Shown here piece after piece: positions 54,185 through 63,873 of a stretch of DNA of 64,000 nt. Source of the stretch: Nitrincola tapanii (lineage in GTDB: Bacteria > Pseudomonadota > Gammaproteobacteria > Pseudomonadales > Balneatricaceae); the NCBI RefSeq assembly GCF_008368715.1, contig NZ_SMRS01000007.1, positions 183,043 through 247,042 on the forward strand. Direction: 5' to 3'. The translations under genes and the position numbers were made by a program. The notes below the pieces were generated by a model, which saw only the letters and a program-made list of their open reading frames with translations, was not told where the DNA came from and ran no database searches. Numbering within the stretch: the stretch's first letter is position 1; the number at the start of each line of letters is the position of its first letter.

Positions 54185-54721
54185 ATGAAAAGTTGGCAAG
54201 AGCTTCGCCAAGGGTATCGGCGCACTTCACGCTGGGTGCGTTGGCCGTTGGAAATGGGCTTGGTGATTGCGCTCTTGCTGGCGCTGCGGACGGTGCATGC
54301 GCCAGAGGTGCGTCAGGGCTTGGCGCCTGATTTTGTCGCACAGACTTTAACGGGTGAGCGGGTGAGTCGAGAGCATTTACAGGGCGAGGCAAGTTTGCTG
54401 ATTTTTTGGGCGCAGTGGTGTGCGATCTGTAAACTGGAACTGCCTTGGTTATTGGATTTAGTCGATCGCTATCCAGTTGTGACCTTTGCTATGCAATCTG
54501 GAGAGGATGCCGAGGTGCAAGCGTTTCTTGAGCAGCAGGGCTGGCAGGCCTTACCCGTCGTCAATGACCCTCATGGATATTGGGCGCAGGCGTATGGAGT
54601 ACGCGGTGTTCCGGTGATGTTTGTGCTGGATCCACAAGGTCGAATCCGCTTCACCGAAACCGGCCTGACGTCACCCTGGGGGTTACGCGTCAGGCTCTGG
54701 TGGGCCGGTTTGTCCGGTTGA
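54185..54721 (+). CDS. TlpA/ScsD-like thioredoxin-fold protein
   Basis: 178-residue membrane-anchored periplasmic disulfide oxidoreductase. One N-terminal helix (about 20-36; MGLVIALLLALRT), then a thioredoxin domain with active site WCAIC (Cys 79 and 82) in LIFWAQWCAICKLELPW, the cis-proline loop VRGVPVMFVLDPQGRI near 140. The arrangement matches ScsD (suppressor of copper sensitivity D) and related TlpA proteins. No scsA-C genes are adjacent, so the name is provisional. A partial Fur-like AT stretch (about 54121-54136) lies upstream but is not convincing. Confidence 0.85.
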   Translation: MKSWQELRQGYRRTSRWVRWPLEMGLVIALLLALRTVHAPEVRQGLAPDFVAQTLTGERVSREHLQGEASLLIFWAQWCAICKLELPWLLDLVDRYPVVTFAMQSGEDAEVQAFLEQQGWQALPVVNDPHGYWAQAYGVRGVPVMFVLDPQGRIRFTETGLTSPWGLRVRLWWAGLSG

Positions 54722-54737
54722 TGTCAAGGCGCAAAAA

Positions 54738-55160
54738 TTAGCGTCGATCCCATGCCGCTAAAGCACGTTTGCTGATCCAGGTGCCTACGAGATAACTCAA
54801 GACAACGGTGAGAATCGCGCTGTTTGCGAAACTTAACGAGGTGATCATCGGACCTGGGCAGTAACCGGCTAAGCCCCAACCTACCCCGAAAATCAATCCA
54901 CCGAGGATCAGGCGTGCGTCCAGATCCGTTTTAGTGGGTAGACGGAAGATCTCAGCAAACTTGGGTTTGGGCTGTTTCAAGATCAGCGGAGTCGCGATGG
55001 CATTGACTAAAAGTCCACCCCCCATGACAAAAGCCAGTGAAGGGTCCCAGGTACCCAATAGATCCAGGAAGTTGACTACCTTGGCCGGATCAATCATCTG
55101 TGCAACAGATAAGCCCAAGCCAAAGAGAATGCCAGCGATAAGGGTCATAACAAGTGACAT
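54738..55160 (-). CDS. YeeE/YedE family membrane protein, second of a pair
   Basis: 140 residues, about four helices. Motifs of the DUF6691/YedE half: GILFGLGLSVAQMIDPAKVV, NFLDLLGTWDPSLAFVMGGG, and GVGWGLAGYCPGPMITSLSF with a conserved cysteine. In the YeeE/TsuA family such cysteines pass thiosulfate or sulfide-like anions. Starts 3 nt after its partner, so the two form one transporter. Confidence 0.9.
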   Translation of the reverse strand: MSLVMTLIAGILFGLGLSVAQMIDPAKVVNFLDLLGTWDPSLAFVMGGGLLVNAIATPLILKQPKPKFAEIFRLPTKTDLDARLILGGLIFGVGWGLAGYCPGPMITSLSFANSAILTVVLSYLVGTWISKRALAAWDRR

Positions 55161-55163
55161 GGT

Positions 55164-55601
55164 TTAGGCTCCGAATAGATGGCGAACAAGGTAGACAGTG
55201 ACAAAAGCGCTCAGCATAAAACTGAGGGTGGCGACTAAAGAGCGTGGGCTACGACGTGCTAAGCCACAAATCCCATGGCCGCTGGTACAGCCTGTACCAA
55301 TCGTCGTGCCGATGCCCACGAGCAAGCCCGCTGCGATCAGCCAGGGTGTCGAAACAACCGCTTCGATCTGTTCCACTCCGGGCGCTAGACCGAGGGCGCG
55401 ATAGATCAGGCCACCTATAATCAGACCGACAACAAAGACGATCCGCCAATCCAGATCCCCTTTGACCGGGGCAAGGAGTCCGCCGACAATGCCGGAGATG
55501 CCCGCAATACGTCCAGTTGCGTATAACAGCAGCGCGGCCGCTAAGCCGATGAGTGCACCACCGATAAAAGCCGGAAGTGGGGTGAAGTTCACAATTTCCA
55601 T
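55164..55601 (-). CDS. YeeE/YedE family membrane protein, first of a pair
   Basis: 145 residues, about four helices. Contains GGALIGLAAALLLYATGRIA, GISGIVGGLL and the family signature GIGTTIGTGCTSGHGICGLA with its reactive cysteine. Together with the next gene it equals the two-half (PmpA/PmpB-like) sulfur-compound transporter found beside persulfide or thiosulfate enzymes in other bacteria. No sulfur enzyme is adjacent here, but a GST-like gene is divergent. Confidence 0.9.
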   Translation of the reverse strand: MEIVNFTPLPAFIGGALIGLAAALLLYATGRIAGISGIVGGLLAPVKGDLDWRIVFVVGLIIGGLIYRALGLAPGVEQIEAVVSTPWLIAAGLLVGIGTTIGTGCTSGHGICGLARRSPRSLVATLSFMLSAFVTVYLVRHLFGA

Positions 55602-55763
55602 GCAGAAGATGCCTCTAGATTAGTTATTTCTAATATGATGGCTAAGGTTACGGTTTTCAACGCTAAATGCAAGCTTGGCATATACTGATGACATGTCCAG
55701 GTCAGCAGAGTGTGAGTTCAACTGGCGATTAACAGTCATAATTATGAGAATGAGAAAAGACTG

Positions 55764-56336
55764 ATGAAACTCTATGGTTCCAAAACGTCCCCTTATGTTC
55801 GGCGCTTACGTTTATGGATGGAGGAAGTAGAGCATGAATTTATTCATCTCAACATCTTCGAGACGGAGGATCGTGAGCGTCTGTGTCAATTAAATCCGGC
55901 GTTAAAAATCCCCTTGCTGGTGGATGATTGGCAGGCCGTGTTTGATTCGCGTGAAATTTTTCACTATCTCAATCATCAGCTACAACGTGAAGTCACCACG
56001 GTGGATGATGAAAATACACTGACCTTGATTCATGCGGCAGGTGATGCATTCATCGAATTGTATCTCTTGTCTAAATCCGGTTTTGATGTAGAAGAAGACC
56101 GTTTGTTTTTTAATCTGCAGCGTGAACGTATCACCAGCACCTTTGCAGTCTTAGAACAACAGGCTGCGGTAGGCGATTTTTCGCACTGGAATTATCCCGC
56201 TATGGCGCTGTTTAGTCTGTTGGACTGGCTCCTCTTTCGCGAGCTGTTTAGCCTGGAGGCCTATCCGGCTTTACAGGCTTTTTACCAGAGCGAACGGGAT
56301 CGGCCGATTGTTAAGGCGACCGATCCACGCCTTTAA
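55764..56336 (+). CDS. Glutathione S-transferase-like protein
   Basis: 190-residue cytosolic protein. N-terminal thioredoxin-like GST domain: MKLYGSKTSPYVRRLRLWME, NPALKIPLLVDDWQAVFDSR (cis-Pro and glutathione Ser region), EIFHYL. A helical C-terminal domain follows. There is no CxxC, so it is not a glutaredoxin. Substrate unknown. Divergent from the YeeE/YedE pair and convergent with ybiT. Confidence 0.88.
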   Translation: MKLYGSKTSPYVRRLRLWMEEVEHEFIHLNIFETEDRERLCQLNPALKIPLLVDDWQAVFDSREIFHYLNHQLQREVTTVDDENTLTLIHAAGDAFIELYLLSKSGFDVEEDRLFFNLQRERITSTFAVLEQQAAVGDFSHWNYPAMALFSLLDWLLFRELFSLEAYPALQAFYQSERDRPIVKATDPRL

Positions 56337-56342
56337 CCTGGG

Positions 56343-57932
56343 CTAAACCTGAACACCCTGGCTGCGCAGATAGTCATCATAGCTGCCGCTGAAGTCGGTG
56401 ATGCCTTCAGCACTGAGCTCGACAATCCGTGTCGCTAGGGAGGACACAAATTCACGGTCGTGGCTGACAAAAATCAGCGTGCCAGGGTAGTGCTCCAAAG
56501 CAAGGTTGAGGGCTTCAATGGATTCCATATCCAGATGGTTAGTCGGTTCATCCATCATTAATACATTGGGTTTGAGCAGTGAAAGCTTGCCAAACAGCAT
56601 GCGGCCTTGCTCACCCCCTGATAACACCTTGATGGATTTAGTGATTTCATCACCTGAAAACAGCATGCGGCCGAGTGCACTGCGTACCATCTGATCGCCT
56701 CCTTGCGTCCACTGTGCCATCCATTCTCCTAGCGTGGCGTCGACGGCAAAGTCGGCACTGTGATCCTGGGCGAAGTAACCCACTTCCGCACTGTCTGTCC
56801 ATTTGACCTCACCTGCGTCCGGTTTGAGGTGGCCTGCTAAGCACTGTAGCAGGGTGGTTTTACCAATACCGTTCGGACCAATAATCGCGACGCGTTCTCC
56901 CGCATCGATTTGTAGATTTAAACCTGAGAAGAGCATACGCCCTTCAAATCCCTTGCTTAATTCTTTGAGTGTCACCGCTTGGCGATGCAGTTTTTTCTGC
57001 TGCTCAAATCGAATGTATGGGCTGACACGGCTGGAAGGTTTGACTTCGGCCAGTTGGATCTTGTCAATCTGGCGAGCACGTGACGTGGCTTGTTTGGCTT
57101 TTGAAGCATTCGCAGAGAAACGGCTGACGAAGGTTTGCAGCTCTGCGATTTGCGCTTTTTTCTTCGCATTGTCGGCCAGCAAGCGCTCGCGAGCCGCAGT
57201 GGCGGCCATCATGTACTCATCATAATTGCCTGGGAAGAGACGTAGCTCACCATAATCTAAGTCGGCCATATGGGTGCAGACTTGGTTTAAAAAGTGACGG
57301 TCATGGGAAATGATGATCATGGTGCTGTTACGTGAAACTAAAATCGACTCCAGCCAGCGAATGGTGTTGATATCCAGATGGTTGGTCGGTTCGTCGAGCA
57401 GCAAAACATCGGGATCGGAAAAGAGCGCTTGTGCTAGCAAGACGCGCAACTTCCAACCGGGGGCAACGGCACTCATCAGGCCTTCATGTTGTTCCAACGG
57501 GATATCAAGCCCTAGGAGCAGCTCGCTGGCGCGTGATTCGGCGGTGTAACCATCCATTTCGGCAAACTGAACTTCGAGATCGGCGACAGCCATGCCGTCC
57601 TCTTCGGTCATCTCTGGCAGGCCGTAGATGCGATCGCGTTCAGCTTTGATCTTCCACAGGGCTTCATGGCCCATGATCACAGTATCGATGACGCGGCAGT
57701 TTTCAAACGCAAATTGATCCTGGCGCAGTTTACCTAAGCGTGTATTGGCAGGCAGCATCACTTGGCCGGACGAGGCTTCCAGATCGCCGCCGAGAATTTT
57801 CATCAGCGTGGATTTACCGCAACCGTTGGCGCCAATGAGGCCGTAACGGTAACCCGGAGAAAATTTAACCGAGACATTTTCAAAAAGGGGCTTAGGCCCA
57901 AATTGCATGGTGAGATTAGCCGTGGAGATCAA
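56343..57932 (-). CDS. ybiT: ABC-F translation-associated ATPase YbiT
   Basis: Soluble dual-ATPase of the ABC-F family; relatives act on the ribosome E site. 529 residues from TTG 57932, matching E. coli YbiT (530). ABC1 has [20 protein letters not shown] and [23 protein letters not shown]2 has [37 protein letters not shown] and [20 protein letters not shown]. The linker between them is charged and helical. The frame extends 22 codons further to another TTG, but the YbiT-like start [20 protein letters not shown] begins right after 57932. No ATG is available. Confidence 0.93.
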   Translation of the reverse strand: MISTANLTMQFGPKPLFENVSVKFSPGYRYGLIGANGCGKSTLMKILGGDLEASSGQVMLPANTRLGKLRQDQFAFENCRVIDTVIMGHEALWKIKAERDRIYGLPEMTEEDGMAVADLEVQFAEMDGYTAESRASELLLGLDIPLEQHEGLMSAVAPGWKLRVLLAQALFSDPDVLLLDEPTNHLDINTIRWLESILVSRNSTMIIISHDRHFLNQVCTHMADLDYGELRLFPGNYDEYMMAATAARERLLADNAKKKAQIAELQTFVSRFSANASKAKQATSRARQIDKIQLAEVKPSSRVSPYIRFEQQKKLHRQAVTLKELSKGFEGRMLFSGLNLQIDAGERVAIIGPNGIGKTTLLQCLAGHLKPDAGEVKWTDSAEVGYFAQDHSADFAVDATLGEWMAQWTQGGDQMVRSALGRMLFSGDEITKSIKVLSGGEQGRMLFGKLSLLKPNVLMMDEPTNHLDMESIEALNLALEHYPGTLIFVSHDREFVSSLATRIVELSAEGITDFSGSYDDYLRSQGVQV

Positions 57933-58004
57933 GGAGAAGGTCCAGTCAGGGAGGTTGATAAAAGAGCGTGCTATAGTACAGGTTTTTTCTGCGGACAACT
58001 CATC

Positions 58005-59249
58005 ATGCCGGACACTCTTCCTGAATTTTTTGATGTAATTGTGATTGGAGCCGGAGCGGCGGGTTTGATGTGTGCGGCCACAGCGGGGCAGCGTGGGCGA
58101 CGCGTTTTAGTGCTGGATCATGCTAATAAAGTCGGAAAAAAGATCCTGATGTCGGGTGGTGGGCGGTGTAACTTCACCAATCTTAAGGTGGAGCCCACTC
58201 ACTATCTGTCAGCGAATCATCATTTTTGTATCTCAGCACTGCGGCGTTATACCTCAGCTGATTTTATCGAGTTGGTGGATCGTTATGCTTTGGAATACCA
58301 CGAAAAAACCCTTGGCCAGCTGTTCTGTAATCATCGTGCTAAGGATGTGTTGAATATCCTTCTGGCCGAATGTGAACTGGGTGGGGTACAAATCGAAACA
58401 CGCTGTGTTGTGCATCAGGTCAGTGCTTTGAGCGAGCAGAGCGCCGACTGTCAGAGCGCTGACTGCTCCAGTGCGCGCTATCGACTCCACACGGCACGTG
58501 GCGTGGTGTATTGCGAGTCCCTTGTGGTGGCGACAGGGGGCTTGTCCATCCCTACTTTGGGTTCCAGTGGTTTTGGCTATGATTTGGCGCGACAGTTTGG
58601 TCTGGCGGTGACCGATTTGCAGGCAGCTTTGGTGCCCTTTGTGTTAAACGGGGAATGGTTAGCGCGAGTCCAAGCCTTGGCGGGTGTGGCTTTGCCGGTC
58701 GAAGTCAGCTGTCAGAAACAGAGCTTTAGAGAAGCTTTGTTGTTTACCCATAAAGGTCTAAGCGGCCCGGCGATTTTGCAAATCTCCAGCTATTGGAAGC
58801 CAGGTGAAAAAGTCACTATCGATCTGCTGCCAGGTGAATCCTTGGTGGAGCAACTGCAGGCTTGGCAGAAAGAGGGACGTAAAGCGGAGTTAAAAACACT
58901 TCTGGCGCAACGCTTACCGAAGCGTTTGGTACAGGTCTGGTTGGATTTGCCAGGCCTGCAAACCCTGGCCAGTAAACCTCTGGCGGAGTTAAGTAAGGTA
59001 GATATTCAGATCTTGGCGGATGCTTTCCATGCTTGGCCGTGCTGGCCTGCTGGAACAGAGGGTTACAAAACCGCAGAGGTCACCCTGGGTGGGGTTTCAA
59101 CGGATGCCATCTCCTCAAAAACGTTTGAAGCGAAAACGCAACCGGGCTTGTTCTTTATCGGTGAAGTTCTGGATGTAACCGGCTGGTTAGGCGGCTATAA
59201 CTTTCAGTGGGCCTGGGCCAGTGGCTGGTGTGCCGGACAGTATGTTTAA
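58005..59249 (+). CDS. BaiN/HI0933 family NAD(P)/FAD oxidoreductase
   Basis: 414-residue flavoprotein. N-terminal dinucleotide fold [20 protein letters not shown], then the family hallmark [16 protein letters not shown], and C-terminal [20 protein letters not shown] and [19 protein letters not shown]. Reaction unknown (YhiN-like in E. coli). ATG 58005 is the family start; an open frame runs back to 57762 through ybiT DNA. At 58437-58466 a 15-bp unit is present twice in tandem (13 of 15 identical), adding a QSADC repeat in a likely surface loop. Confidence 0.92.
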   Translation: MPDTLPEFFDVIVIGAGAAGLMCAATAGQRGRRVLVLDHANKVGKKILMSGGGRCNFTNLKVEPTHYLSANHHFCISALRRYTSADFIELVDRYALEYHEKTLGQLFCNHRAKDVLNILLAECELGGVQIETRCVVHQVSALSEQSADCQSADCSSARYRLHTARGVVYCESLVVATGGLSIPTLGSSGFGYDLARQFGLAVTDLQAALVPFVLNGEWLARVQALAGVALPVEVSCQKQSFREALLFTHKGLSGPAILQISSYWKPGEKVTIDLLPGESLVEQLQAWQKEGRKAELKTLLAQRLPKRLVQVWLDLPGLQTLASKPLAELSKVDIQILADAFHAWPCWPAGTEGYKTAEVTLGGVSTDAISSKTFEAKTQPGLFFIGEVLDVTGWLGGYNFQWAWASGWCAGQYV

Positions 59250-59373
59250 GTCAGACTATGATTTAGGTCATACCAAAATCGCGTTGAGATGCTAAGATCT
59301 CCTTAACTTTATAATTAATCTATCCGTTAAGGTGTTTCAAACATCTGAAGGGTAGGGTGATGGAGTAACGGGT

Positions 59374-61839
59374 GTGACCATTACACGCAAATTAAATATC
59401 GCTCTGGCGATTCTTGTGCTTTGTATCGTTGCGGCGATTGGTGCGCATATCTGGAATGCACAGAAGATTAAAACAGATATGGCTAATATGCAGATCGTGC
59501 TGGATATTGGAAACCGCGTCTCGGCGGTGGTGCATGAGCTGCAAAAAGAGCGCGGTTTAACTGCCGGTTATCTGGCCTCGCGGGGGGCGATTAACCGTGA
59601 TGCTGTGATCGTCCAGCGTCAGGATTCTGATCGAGCGATTGAAGCTTTAAGGCTGCGTTTAAACGCGGTGCAAATTGATACCTTGCCGACCGCACAAGCC
59701 GGTTACATCACGGCATTTAATGAAGCTTTGCAGCGTCTTCCTGGAGTGCGTGAAGAGGCCACAGCGTTGCGTATAGCTCCGCCGGACATGTTGAGTTTTT
59801 ATACGAGTAGTATCACACAGGGGCTTGGCTTCCTCGATGGTACAGTGCCTGTAGCTGATATCGCCTTGATATCACGTGCCATGTTCTTGTTAGCCGAAGC
59901 CAAAGAAGCTGCTGGTTTAGAGCGCGCAACCGGTAACGTGGGTTTTGCGGCGGGGCGTTTCACGGTTGAAGGCTTTGTGCGTTATATCGAATTAGGCGCG
60001 ATTCAACAAAACAAACTGCATGAGTTCAGTCAGCTGGTTTCGCCGTCTTTGCGTGAAGCGCTGGAAAGCATTCAAAAAAGCGAGGCGTTTCAGCGCGTGG
60101 CTTTAATGCGCGATAACGCCCGTCAACGTTATGGCACCGATCAGGCGATGGATTACACCTCAGCGGATTGGTTTGCCACCACTACCTTGCGTATCGATGC
60201 CTTAAAAGCACTGGAAGATCAGGTGGCGGCTGAGTTGTTGCGGATGGGAGATCAATCTCTGACGGATTCGGTGCAAACCATTGGATTATTGGTGGCTCTG
60301 GCCTTAAGTGTTTTGGCGATTGTTCTTTGGGTCTTGGTGGGGGTAATTCAGCGTGGCGTGTCTCAACCTTTGAACGCTATGGTGGCCACCATTACACAGG
60401 TCTCGAATAGCGCCCAGTTTAAAGTCAGTCTGCCGGATCAGGCGCAAGATGAGATAGGTTCAGTTGCGCGTGCCCTGAACCGTTTGTTGGCGCAAACTGA
60501 TCAGGCCTTGCAGGAAGCAAATCATACCGTTGCCGCGATTGCCGCCGCCGATTTCTCTCAACGTATGCAGGGGGATTATCCAGGGGATCTCAACGCTCTA
60601 AAAGAAGGTGTGAACGCCAGTGCTGAGAGTGTGTCCTTTATGATGGACGAACTGGGTAAAGTGATGAGTGCTTTGCATCAAGGCCAGTTTGATATTCGTA
60701 TGGACCCGCGTGTGCCGCCGGCTTTCAGCGCACGTGTCGAAGCGGCGCTCAAGAGCTTGGATGGGGTGTTAAATAAGGTCAACCAGGTCATGGTGGCGAT
60801 GGCCGCAGGCAATTTTGAGCAGCGTGTGGATGTAGAGGCGCGTGGTGATCTGCAAACGCTGAAACAGAGCATCAACGCCTCGATGGATTCACTGGAAAAT
60901 GCGTTTGATGACATTATGCGTGTGGTGGTCGCTCAGTCTCAGGGTGATCTGACGCAAACGATTGATGCCGATTATCCCGGTGAATTGGGTGTGGTTAAAG
61001 ACGCGGTGAATACCACAGTGCAGCAGTTACATCTCTTAGTCGGTGAAATTGTCGAAGCCGTGGATGCCATCTCCACCGCCTCCAGTGAGATCGCAGCCGG
61101 TAATACCGATCTCTCTCAGCGTACTGAAGAGCAAGCCAGCAGCCTGGAAGAAACCGCCAGTAGCTTAGAAGAGTTAACGGCTACGGTGAAACAAAATGCC
61201 GATAATGCGCGTGAAGCCAACCAGTTGGCGAAAAGTGCGAGTGATGTGGCGGAAATGGGCGGTGATAAGGCACGCGATGTCGTAGCGACCATGCACAGTA
61301 TTGCGGCCAGCTCACATAAAATCTCAGAAATTACCACCTTGATCGATGGTATCGCTTTCCAGACCAATATCCTGGCGCTTAACGCGGCTGTGGAAGCGGC
61401 TCGTGCCGGTGAACAAGGGCGAGGCTTTGCGGTGGTGGCCGGTGAGGTGCGTGCTTTGGCTCAGCGCTCAGCGGCGGCGGCAAAAGAGATCAAAGATTTG
61501 ATCGTGGAATCGGTGGAGACGGTGAACGAAGGCAGTCAGCTGGTAGAAGCTACCGGTAAAACAATTGAACAGATTGTCACCTCGGTGAAACGTGTCACGG
61601 ATATCATGAGTGAGATTTCTGCCGCCTCGGATGAGCAGAGTCAGGGCATTGAACAGGTCAATCAGGCGGTGACACAGATGGATGATGTGACACAACAGAA
61701 TGCCGCACTGGTTGAACAAGCGGCTGCCGCTGCCGAATCCTTAGAGGAGCAGGCGGAAGGTTTAAAGCAGGCCGTATCACGTTTTCGCTTGGATGCACAG
61801 GCAGGTATAGAGAGTCGTGCGCTTCCTTATCTGAGCTGA
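59374..61839 (+). CDS. Methyl-accepting chemotaxis protein with NIT sensor domain
   Basis: 821-residue chemoreceptor. N-terminal transmembrane helix (about 9-26), periplasmic nitrate/nitrite-sensing (NIT) domain (about 35-295; [20 protein letters not shown] is typical), and a second helix near 310-330. HAMP-like segments follow, repeated in the poly-HAMP manner ([40 protein letters not shown]). The signalling hairpin has its tip at [20 protein letters not shown] and [23 protein letters not shown] start with GGAG upstream. No C-terminal NWETF pentapeptide. Nitrate or nitrite as ligand is inferred from the domain. Confidence 0.92.
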   Translation: MTITRKLNIALAILVLCIVAAIGAHIWNAQKIKTDMANMQIVLDIGNRVSAVVHELQKERGLTAGYLASRGAINRDAVIVQRQDSDRAIEALRLRLNAVQIDTLPTAQAGYITAFNEALQRLPGVREEATALRIAPPDMLSFYTSSITQGLGFLDGTVPVADIALISRAMFLLAEAKEAAGLERATGNVGFAAGRFTVEGFVRYIELGAIQQNKLHEFSQLVSPSLREALESIQKSEAFQRVALMRDNARQRYGTDQAMDYTSADWFATTTLRIDALKALEDQVAAELLRMGDQSLTDSVQTIGLLVALALSVLAIVLWVLVGVIQRGVSQPLNAMVATITQVSNSAQFKVSLPDQAQDEIGSVARALNRLLAQTDQALQEANHTVAAIAAADFSQRMQGDYPGDLNALKEGVNASAESVSFMMDELGKVMSALHQGQFDIRMDPRVPPAFSARVEAALKSLDGVLNKVNQVMVAMAAGNFEQRVDVEARGDLQTLKQSINASMDSLENAFDDIMRVVVAQSQGDLTQTIDADYPGELGVVKDAVNTTVQQLHLLVGEIVEAVDAISTASSEIAAGNTDLSQRTEEQASSLEETASSLEELTATVKQNADNAREANQLAKSASDVAEMGGDKARDVVATMHSIAASSHKISEITTLIDGIAFQTNILALNAAVEAARAGEQGRGFAVVAGEVRALAQRSAAAAKEIKDLIVESVETVNEGSQLVEATGKTIEQIVTSVKRVTDIMSEISAASDEQSQGIEQVNQAVTQMDDVTQQNAALVEQAAAAAESLEEQAEGLKQAVSRFRLDAQAGIESRALPYLS

Positions 61840-61853
61840 TTTTTTAGGGTTCA

Positions 61854-61921
61854 AGCCGATACTGGGTGGTTAAAAGTCGTTGTCTGATCAACGGGTTTTA
61901 ACCATTTGGTATCGGCTTTTT
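61854..61921 (+). terminator. Long composite terminator of the chemoreceptor gene
   Basis: Nested stems AGCCGATAC/GTATCGGCT (61854-61862, 61909-61917), TGGTTAAAA/TTTTAACCA and CGTTG/CAACG, followed by TTTT. The outer stem repeats the AGCCGAT/ATCGGCT stem of the terminator at 21744. Confidence 0.88.
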
Positions 61922-61951
61922 AGTTGATTCACTGAGCGGTCATTATTGAGC

Positions 61952-63139
61952 ATGCAATCGAATTCAAAAACAGGTGCTTGGCAGATTTTCTTGATTTTTT
62001 TGCGACTGGGTTTGACCTCGTTTGGTGGGCCGGTGGCGCATATAGGTTTCTTCCGGCACGAGTTTGTTGAGCGCAGGCGCTGGTTGGATGAGCGAGCTTA
62101 TGCCGACCTTGTCGCGCTGTGTCAGTTTCTTCCAGGTCCTGCCAGTAGCCAAGTGGGTATGGCGTTAGGGCTGATGCGCTCAGGCCATCCAGGTGCTCTG
62201 GCCGCTTGGTTAGGGTTTACGCTGCCTTCCGCGCTGTTCATGATCTTTTTTGCGCTCGGTGTGGTGTATTGGAGTGAGGCGCTAGAAAGTGGTTGGCTAC
62301 AGGGATTAAAAATCGCAGCGCTGGCCGTCATCGTACAAGCTCTTTGGGGGATGGCGCGGAGCCTGTGTCCCGATGGAATGCGGGTCAGTTTTATGCTCTT
62401 TTCTGCTTGTTTGATGTTGATCTGGCCCTGGCTCGGTATGCCTGTGATCATCTTACTGATCGCAGCCTTAGCGGGTTATCTCTTCAAACTAAGCTCGGCC
62501 CATCCACCTGCGGCGACTGATCAGGCACAAACTGGCCGGATGGGCTGGTCCATTCTCGGTGTGTTTTTTGCGCTGCTGATACTCCTTCCTATTTTGGCCT
62601 GGGTCACTTCAGCAGATCTGTTTTTGCTTTTTGATAGCTTTTATCGTGCGGGTTCCCTGGTGTTTGGGGGTGGCCATGTTGTTTTGCCTTTGTTGCAGCA
62701 GGAGATGGTGGAAACTGGGCGGGTGAGTCATGAGGTGTTTTTGGCAGGTTATGGCGCGGTGCAGGCGATGCCCGGCCCGCTCTTCACCTTTGCGGGTTAT
62801 CTTGGCGCAGCATCAACATCAAGCTTAGGTGGGGTGATGGGGGGGATGCTGGCGCTCATTGCCGTCTTTTTGCCTTCTTATCTCTTGATCCTGGCCGTAT
62901 TGCCGGCATGGCAAAGACTGCGCACGCTGGATTGGATTCAGTCCTCTCTTGCGGGAGTGAATGCCGCTGTGGTGGGGCTACTTCTAGCCGCTGTGTATCA
63001 GCCTGTTTGGATCACCAGTGTGCAGCGACCAGAGCATCTAGCGCTGGCGCTCTTTGCTTGGGTGGCGCTGACTTTCTGGCGCTGTCCAGTTTGGTTGTTG
63101 GTGCCGCTTTGTGCGTTTGCCGGTGCTTTATTTTTCTAA
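61952..63139 (+). CDS. Chromate transporter family protein (ChrA-type)
   Basis: 395-residue membrane protein of the CHR superfamily, long form with two homologous halves. N-half: LRLGLTSFGGPVAHIGFFRH, LVALCQFLPGPASSQVGMAL. C-half: FYRAGSLVFGGGHVVLPLLQ, GYGAVQAMPGPLFTFAGYLG. Members export chromate or related anions; without a chrB regulator next to it the role is uncertain. ATG 61952 is preferred to the TTG at 61946. Confidence 0.92.
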   Translation: MQSNSKTGAWQIFLIFLRLGLTSFGGPVAHIGFFRHEFVERRRWLDERAYADLVALCQFLPGPASSQVGMALGLMRSGHPGALAAWLGFTLPSALFMIFFALGVVYWSEALESGWLQGLKIAALAVIVQALWGMARSLCPDGMRVSFMLFSACLMLIWPWLGMPVIILLIAALAGYLFKLSSAHPPAATDQAQTGRMGWSILGVFFALLILLPILAWVTSADLFLLFDSFYRAGSLVFGGGHVVLPLLQQEMVETGRVSHEVFLAGYGAVQAMPGPLFTFAGYLGAASTSSLGGVMGGMLALIAVFLPSYLLILAVLPAWQRLRTLDWIQSSLAGVNAAVVGLLLAAVYQPVWITSVQRPEHLALALFAWVALTFWRCPVWLLVPLCAFAGALFF

Positions 63140-63222
63140 TCCCCCTTAGCATCTGTAAGGAAAGTGCTTGAACAAACGACCCAGTAATAGGTGAGTTAGC
63201 ACTTTCTGAGGAGATGCAAAGC

Positions 63223-63825
63223 ATGAACACTTTAAAGCGGCTACATGAAAAGTATGCGATATGTTTAAACTCGATACGTCATTTTGATGGATTGGCTCCG
63301 CTTCTGTTACGACTTTATCTTGCTCCGATTATGATTCAAGCGGGTTGGAATAAGTTAGCAAATTTTGAGAGTACGGTGGCCTGGTTCGCGAATCCAGATT
63401 GGGGGTTAGGCTTGCCTCTCCCGCATTTAATGGCAGCTTTGGCCGGTGGAGCGGAGTTTTTTGGAGGGATTCTTTTAGTGATTGGCTTGGCTGTACGCTG
63501 GGTCAGTATTCCTTTGATGATCACGATGCTGGTTGCGGCAGTGACAGTACATTGGGATTACGGTTGGTTAGCGATATCAGATGCCAGCAGTTGGTTGGCG
63601 AATGACCGAGTCTTAGCAGCCACTGAGCAGCTGCAAAGAGGGCGTGAAATATTGCGGACACATGGCCATTATTCATGGCTAACTCAACATGGAAATTGGG
63701 TCATTCTGAATAATGGTATTGAGTTTGCTGCAACGTATTTTGTCATGTTGCTGACGCTCTTTTTTACAGGAGGGGGGCGCTATGTAAGCGCTGATTATTG
63801 GATTCGCAGAAAATTAACCTCCTAG
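63223..63825 (+). CDS. DoxX family membrane protein
   Basis: 200-residue membrane protein. DoxX-like four-helix core: LLLRLYLAPIMIQAGWNKLA, LMAALAGGAEFFGGILLVIG, IPLMITMLVAAVTVHWDYGW, with an insert before the last helix (IEFAATYFVMLLTLFF). ATG 63223 is chosen because GAGGAG lies 9 nt upstream; the in-frame ATG at 63214 touches that site. Function of this DoxX group is unknown; some act in redox stress. Confidence 0.88.
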   Translation: MNTLKRLHEKYAICLNSIRHFDGLAPLLLRLYLAPIMIQAGWNKLANFESTVAWFANPDWGLGLPLPHLMAALAGGAEFFGGILLVIGLAVRWVSIPLMITMLVAAVTVHWDYGWLAISDASSWLANDRVLAATEQLQRGREILRTHGHYSWLTQHGNWVILNNGIEFAATYFVMLLTLFFTGGGRYVSADYWIRRKLTS

Positions 63826-63873
63826 GGAGATTCGCAAGGTGGTTTTTTCGTGCCTATACAAGAAGGAACTTCC

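Noticed and set aside
57762..58004. 81-codon N-terminal extension of the BaiN-like flavoprotein
   Set aside because: It is read through the opposite strand of ybiT; the dinucleotide-binding fold starts right after ATG 58005.
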